From: Erigeron canadensis
Taxonomy: Eukaryota; Streptophyta; Magnoliopsida; Asterales; Asteraceae
Reading direction: 5' to 3'
Length of the DNA: 64,000 bases
Assembly (NCBI RefSeq): GCF_010389155.1
Contig: NC_057762.1
Coordinates: 4,265,513 to 4,329,512, forward strand
Part shown: one piece after another, positions 58,452-64,000 of the stretch
Layout: every line of letters starts with the position of its first letter
How positions within the stretch are numbered: the stretch's first letter is position 1
Translations under genes and position numbers: made by a program
The notes under the pieces: generated by a model
Told to the model about the DNA's origin: nothing
Database searches by the model: none
What the model saw: the letters and a program-made list of their open reading frames with translations, nothing else

Positions 58452-58550
58452 GATTTGTGTTTGCCAACGGGACATTTCCAGCCATTGGAATTGATAAACA
58501 GCTCGACCCTTTATGACTCCTACAAGAACCCCACCCTCAACAACCCCATA
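58452..58550 (-). other. Unassigned exon-like segment
   Basis: On the minus strand a ~98-bp open stretch lies between an acceptor-like tttcatcag and a donor-like atcag|gtatac. It would read YGVVEGGVLVGVIKGRAVYQ, then FQWLEMSRWQTQIR. I do not recognise it. It may be an upstream exon of the DUF1985 gene or another captured piece; 58551-59015 further upstream looks like leader sequence without a clear product. Confidence 0.3.
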
Positions 58551-59420
58551 CCTGATGAAATATCACAAGTCAAAAGGCAACGCGATGTTTATTTCTTGAA
58601 TGATACAACACTCCGAGATCAGCCGAAATACTAGTGCTGCCAGCCCAAGTTCACGCCCTAAAGACGAGCAGTACAATATTGTTCAAAAATCGAATTTCAC
58701 ATGGTTTAGGGTTTTTTCAGAAAAAGTAAAGAATAAAGAGATTAACACAATTTAAATCTGTGTTAAAGGTGTGTTTTTTCTGATTTTAATGACTGATTGA
58801 ACAATAAAAAGGGTGGATTTGGAGTATAAATTTTTTTGAATATGAGAGTTATGATCCTGGAGGTGTTTGAGGGAAGAGAGAGGGAAAACAAAAGGAATAT
58901 GGTGGGGAACGTGGGGGAATAGTTGGGTTTGCAGGGAGTCAACAGGTGGTGTGTTTTCATTGGAGCTGTTCAATCCGTGGTATGTAGACTTAAAACACAC
59001 GAGTATATTGTTCAAATCAGTTATTTTAAAAAAGTGAGTCTAAAGTATAAATAGGGGTTTTATTTTGTTTATTTAGGTAAATATCCCAATAATAAGTGTA
59101 TCATAGAAACTTAAGTAATGTGAACATGTTTATATCCATGATAACTATATCATCATATTAAAACAAGTAATGAAATGTATGTGTAGAGTTGTTTTACAAA
59201 ATTTTAATTATGACCGATTCAATTGATCTTCGTTTCCTTCAAACTTTAAAGCAAACTCTATACAATATCCCCAAACTTTGTAATCTCTTTAAGCCTTACA
59301 TAATATACCGTCCTCCTCTGTATCTCACATTCACGAACTCCAAACAATAATAGTAACTTTTCACTGCCAAAAATGACAATCATTTTGTGTATATCACCTT
59401 GTCAAATATGACCATCAACT
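58551..59420. other. Intergenic, no gene assigned
   Basis: Open minus-strand frames at 58752-59015 lack recognisable similarity. AT-rich from 59030 onward. Confidence 0.4.
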
Positions 59421-60376
59421 AGGGGTGTTCAAAGTCAGATATCCGAAGTTTCGGAATATCCGAAATTTCAGATAGTAGATTTCAATATCAGAACATATAT
59501 CAGAATCTCGGATATTCGAAATTCGGATATCCGAACTATCCGAATTTTAAGGAATATATATATTTTTTCGGATAATGATTATAAATTTCTTGGATAGTTT
59601 TGGAAAATATCGGATAGTTTCGGATATTTTTGGATATTAAATAATAAAATATTGATTTTTTTAAATAAGGTATTCGAATATCCGAAATATCCGAAATATT
59701 TATTACCGCGGTTAATCGAACCGAACCGAATTTTGTTATATACCTACATATAATCATATATATGTATATTTACACATATATGTATTACATGAATACATCA
59801 TTTACATATTTATTTAGCTAAATTTTTGTATTTGTTGCCTAAAATATTAACAATTTTACTAACTTTATTTCACAATCTATGATTAATTTTGAATATTCTA
59901 AGTAATTTTTATATATAATATATATATACACTCTTTTTTTAAAAAAAGTTGTTAACTTTGTTTAAAATATTTATCTAAAATATTAATACTATCATATAAA
60001 AGACATTTTAAGTAGTAAATCATGATATTCATAAATAGAAACTTGCATTTCATAAATAAAACATTTGAAAAAGTTAATTCAATATTAAATGTAATGTATA
60101 TTTATTTATAAAACAAAATACTAATTTAGTTAAATGTCTATTATAGATAGAAAAAATTAATTAATACAATGTAAATTGATTATTATAATTGAAAACTTAA
60201 ACTTTATATTAATATAACCTTAATAAATGGTTAACCGAAAATGAAACCGAAATTAACCAACTTTTTCAGGTAACTGAAATTAACGGTTCAAAATTTCTAG
60301 TTAACCAAACCGAACCAAAACCCGAAAAACAGTTCGAAATTTCTAGCTAACCGAACCGAATTGTTTACCACCCGAT
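59421..60376. mobile_element. Possible hAT-like element rich in ATATCCGAA motifs
   Basis: The left edge aggggtgttcaaagtc resembles the CAGGGGTGTNCAA ends of plant hAT elements, and the right edge (gaattgtttaccaccc) is a degenerate inverse of it. Subterminal regions are filled with short motifs, cggatatccgaa on the left (59430-59720) and aaccgaaccgaa on the right (60225-60365), as expected for transposase-binding repeats. No transposase. The frame at 59536-59757 is made of these repeats. Confidence 0.5.
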
Positions 60377-60671
60377 AAAAACTTTGTTTTTTTTCTTTCT
60401 GATATAACACGTGCTTTCATCATCCTCCCTTTTCCGAATTCCCTTTTATTATTAAATTTAAATTTGAATAAAAACGAAAACAAAAATCATTCATCCGCTT
60501 TCCGGCGAAACAAAAACCAAGTCCTAATATTCCGATCTCCGTCCAGTGTCAGGTATTCAATGCTAAAATATGCTTTCGGCAATAATTAATAATTAAATAG
60601 TTTCCATTTTTGCAGATTGATTATTTAATTTAGAATTGTTGTGATCAAATTGTGTGTAATTGAAGAAGACG
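60377..60671 (+). promoter_or_regulatory. Promoter and leader of the VTI1 gene
   Basis: Precedes the ATG at 60672. A leader intron is possible between gtcag|gtattc (~60551) and tttgcag (~60617). No sharp TATA box identified. Confidence 0.4.
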
Positions 60672-63600
60672 ATGAGTGAGGTGTTTGAAGGTTACGAACG
60701 TCAATACTGTGAGCTTTCTGCCGCATTGTCCAAAAAGTCTACATCCACCTCTCTTCTCGATGGAGGTACATCCTTTTTTTTTTTTTTTTCTCTCAATTAT
60801 ATATATTCTTGTTAATTTATAATAATGTGGCTATAGATACATGAGGACATAATATAAGAAGGATAAAAAAAACTCCCAATACCTACTGTCTATTGGGGCG
60901 GTTAAGATATAGACAACTTTACTTCTACTACAGGACCCATGTCCTCTGTATTCAGATGCAAAAGTGTTAACCACTTGATCCAAACCTTGCTTGTTAAGAC
61001 TTGAGATATATATATATATATATATTGATATAATAATAATTAGAATTATTATTATTCCATCAATTCCCCTATCGATTGAGATTATTAGGTTGAGTTTAGT
61101 TATTAAAAACTTCTTTGATTTTCACATTCTCAAGAAAATGAAAAGAGCATTTTATCTCTAGAAAACTAATGAAAATTTTGAAAATGTGTTAGTTGTCAAG
61201 TGAAAAACACGCGGAGCTTTCAGTGTTTCTAATGTGAAAAATAATTCGAAAAATTAAAAATGAGTTTTCCATGGTAGAGTTATAAAGTAGAAAATTCAGT
61301 TTTCTGTTTTCATGAAATTTCTTTTTGGGAAAAACCACATCTGAACTCGTTTTCTATTTGTTATGTCTCCCTTGATAGTTTTTCTAGAAAACACTCTTGG
61401 TTTTCTACAACTAAACACACCCTACGTAGTTGGATATTCAGGCTCGTTTGAAGATAAGTTTGTGTATCTTCTTACGAGGTTGAAGATAATGCATTCAAAG
61501 GGAGCTTTTTATTTAGTAAAGGAGAATTATACCTCCTGCCGATTGTTGTAACTACAATCTTTGTGTTGTTCAAGTAATCGCGGTCTAAATGGAAAATGGC
61601 TTATCCAAACTCTTTTTGTGTGGCTTTGCCCGTTTGGTTGATGTGATATGACTGTCTACGTCATACCTCCCCTGTGGTTTGGGATGTTGTCAAACCGTGT
61701 AGACATCTCTCTACCCTTGGGTAGGGATATGACTGACTACGGCATACCTCCCCCATACCACGCATACCAGCTTGATTGGATATTGTTGATGCTGTTGTAT
61801 TATTAAACCATGGACTGGGCCATATTGATCATTAAATCCCTATTTATAGCTTTAGTTGGTGCAGTTTTTTGAGACCGTTGGACATCTTGCTATATCATTG
61901 AAGTTTCTAACAATAATTATATCGGATTCTTATCCTTATAGGAGCAGATGCTTCTAATACGTAGCAAACATAAGTAATTAATAGATGCATTCCAGTATAA
62001 ACAGACCAAAATTTCCGACCATACTGGAATTTTTTGGACATGATTTTAAAAAAAAAAAAGAGAAGAGCCTATGTTTTTGTTCTTTTCATTTGATCATTAT
62101 CTTTCTGTGGTTTTTGAGGATGGAGATATTCTTCTGTTTATTTTTAATGCAAAAGAAGAGTAATTGTGTTTGAACGAAAACTGGATATATCTTGTGAATG
62201 GTCTATTGTGTTTTTTTCGTTGTTTTTCTTTATTATTTTCCTTCTAAGGATGAAGATGCACTTTTATTCACATGCAGAGCAGAAGAAACAGAAACTGTCT
62301 GAAATAAAAGTTGGACTCGATGAAGCGGAATCTCTGGTACTGTATTGTTCTGTTATTACTAAATTGTTTCTCATAAATGTGTCACAGACTGATTTAATCA
62401 TGGCTTATTACCCCAGATAAGGAAAATGGACCTTGAGGCGAGAAGCCTGCAGCCAAATGTGAAGGCTGTACTCCTTGCCAAGCTTAGGGAATACAAATCT
62501 GATTTGAATAATTTGAAAAGTGAAGTTAAACGAATTACATCAACCAATTTAAATCAGGCTTCGCGGGATGAGTTGTTGGAATCAGGAATGGCAGATGCTG
62601 CGTCGGTAAGGTTATTAATCTTGTTTGTCACTTATAGGCCTCCACTGACCCCACCCCAAAACAATCTAAAACTTATAGGTAGCGTTTTGTTAAATTTAAG
62701 TGAAGAGAGGGTACTATTGTCATTCGGAAATTTTTTTACTGTTGATCTCTTCAAAAGTAAAGCTTTGAACATGTCAAAAAGGTTCCAATTTTATAACAAG
62801 TAATTAGGTAAGTTATAAGAGGGCAAAGTTGTAGAGCTATTAAAAACTAATCAAAAACTGCTTGACTAGATTTTTATACATGCTGGTGTCACAGGTTTCA
62901 GCAGATCAAAAAGGAAGACTACTTATGTCGACAGAAAGATTAAATAAAACCAGTGATAGAGTCAGGGACAGTAGAAAGACGATGCTGCAAACTGAAGAGC
63001 TCGCGGTTTCAGTTCTTCAAGATCTTAACCAACAACGACAGTCTCTCTTGCATGCCCATCGAACAGTATGTCATATAATGGCATTCACATTATCTCATTT
63101 AGATGCAATATTCTCTCATGCCATGCAACAGGGTTATATTTTCTGCTATCTGCCCTAGCTAGATGTGATAATTTGTCCCGGTTCGGTTGGCTGGAAAATG
63201 GAAACACTCTTTTTGTCGAAAAATGTTTTAAATAAATAATCAGAGTCCAGTATGATTAGAAAACCACAATAATACCCAATCCAGCTGGTGTGCGGGGTAT
63301 GGGAGAAATATGATGTAGACAATAAAATTACCCTTTGGCTTCTTTAGCTAATATATTTTTTGTACCCGTTGGACATATTCCCGGACTGTGTTGTTTATTT
63401 AGTAAACGGGTTGAAATTGCCACCTCTAGGCCGCTACCTCAGGGAATGGAATACACGTGTGCCCAACTGGCTTTTTGTGAGATTTTGTGTCTATGAACAA
63501 AGAACATCATCACCTGATGGACATATTTTCACACAAGTGGCTTGAGTTTGCCTCCTCAAGAGAATGCCCTGCCTTACTTCGCTTTTTTGGTCCTGTATAA

Positions 63601-63786
63601 CCTGAATGCTGAAGTTAATTTGTCTTTTTGCAGCTTAATGGAGTTGATGAAAACATAAGCAAGAGTAAAAAGATCATGACCAACATGTCAAGAAGGATGA
63701 GCAGGAATAAGTGGATCATCGGTTCCATCGTTGCAGTACTCGTGCTTGCCATCATTTTGATTCTTTACTTCAAGTTGAAGAATTAG
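60672..63786 (+). CDS. VTI1-type Qb-SNARE
   Basis: Five exons: 60672-60765, 62278-62336, 62417-62605, 62895-63065, 63634-63786; 666 nt, 221 aa, the length of Arabidopsis VTI11. MSEVFEGYERQYCELSAALS and KMDLEARSLQPNVKAVLLAK form the N-terminal three-helix domain (~1-95). The SNARE helix runs ~132-195 (RLLMSTERLNKTSDRVRDSR, TEELAVSVLQDLNQQRQSLL, GVDENISKSKK). A C-terminal anchor follows (WIIGSIVAVLVLAIILILYF, ~198-217) with LKN at the end. VTI1 proteins work in SNARE complexes at the trans-Golgi network and prevacuolar/vacuolar membranes. LEARSLQPNVKAV is nearer VTI12, while SLLDGEQKKQKLSEIK is nearer VTI11, so no orthologue is assigned. Intron 1 (1.5 kb) contains SINE debris. Confidence 0.95.
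61640..61770 (+). mobile_element. Au-like SINE fragment in VTI1 intron 1
   Basis: tatgactgtctacgtcatac followed by ctcccc occurs at about 61648, and a variant, atatgactgactacggcata followed by cctccccca, at about 61727. Both correspond to the 3' module of Au-type SINEs, also seen at 47385. The doubling suggests two nested or tandem fragments. Confidence 0.5.
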
Positions 63787-64000
63787 CCTTTCAAGTATAA
63801 CTGTTCTTTTTGATACTCGAGTATTTATCAACACCCTTGTTGGTTTTTATTATTGCGGCGTGTGTGCTCTTCATCGTGGATTTGTGATATAGGATTTAAT
63901 TTAAAACCAAAAAAGCTGAAAAGATGGGAGTCTATCTCTGCATCTCTTATGCATTTTACATTGTTGTGAGAGAGGGAGTGGATCATAATCTAAGAGCATT
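63787..64000 (+). other. VTI1 3' UTR
   Basis: Follows the stop codon; T-rich with no coding sign to the window end. Confidence 0.6.

Noticed and set aside
59536..59757. 73-codon minus-strand frame rich in Ile and Tyr
   Set aside because: Composed of repeated cggatat/atatccg motifs of a hAT-like element.

Overview
This is nuclear DNA from a flowering plant, almost certainly a eudicot. Genes are intron-rich with GT-AG junctions, intergenic DNA is AT-rich and full of small transposons, and the gene families are plant ones (WRKY, B3, ERF, DYW-type PPR, OSCA channel, thylakoid lumen protein, plant RabGGTase alpha with C-terminal leucine-rich repeats). The species cannot be fixed from the sequence; an asterid, perhaps Asteraceae, is only a guess.

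Layout. 0-3.3 kb: a decayed minus-strand array of ~46-aa repeats carrying a 114-bp solo LTR, then the last three exons of a thylakoid lumenal 17.4 kDa-type pentapeptide protein (+). 3.3-7.6 kb: transposon debris including a SINE with an exact target-site duplication. 7.6-18.3 kb: an intact group I WRKY gene (+), a single-exon DYW-class PPR gene (+), and a degenerate copy of the 3' two thirds of the WRKY gene that still has its introns and carries a SINE in its last exon. 18.3-21.4 kb: Helitron-like and SINE-like repeats. 21.5-22.3 kb: B3-like protein (+). 23.1-27.6 kb: seven-exon CDK-like kinase (+), convergent with a nine-exon DUF1336/EDR2-C protein (-, 28.1-31.6 kb). 33.6-39.1 kb: a PPR remnant, a 2.6-kb structure with two ~1.1-kb inverted arms, and a fold-back element filled with a minisatellite. 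39.2-44.4 kb: Rab geranylgeranyl transferase alpha (+), lacking a visible 5' end, with a frameshift in an A run and a solo LTR just after its stop. 45.3-46.4 kb: AP2/ERF factor (-). 49.0-53.3 kb: OSCA/CSC1-type channel, ten coding exons (-). 55.4-58.0 kb: broken DUF1985-type transposon gene (-), beside an oppositely oriented PPR fragment. 60.7-63.8 kb: VTI1-type Qb-SNARE, five exons (+).

The genes do not form a pathway or cluster; this is ordinary euchromatin with unrelated housekeeping and regulatory genes. Exon joins were read by eye and checked for phase. The WRKY (516 aa), kinase (575 aa), DUF1336 (500 aa), OSCA (713 aa) and VTI1 (221 aa) models all close in frame. I did not find a convincing new biological system. 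The points most worth a second look are structural: the two palindromic elements, the interleaved WRKY duplication, the poly(A) scar in the RabGGTase exon, the tiny solo LTR with an snRNA-like promoter, and the transposon locus next to a host gene fragment.
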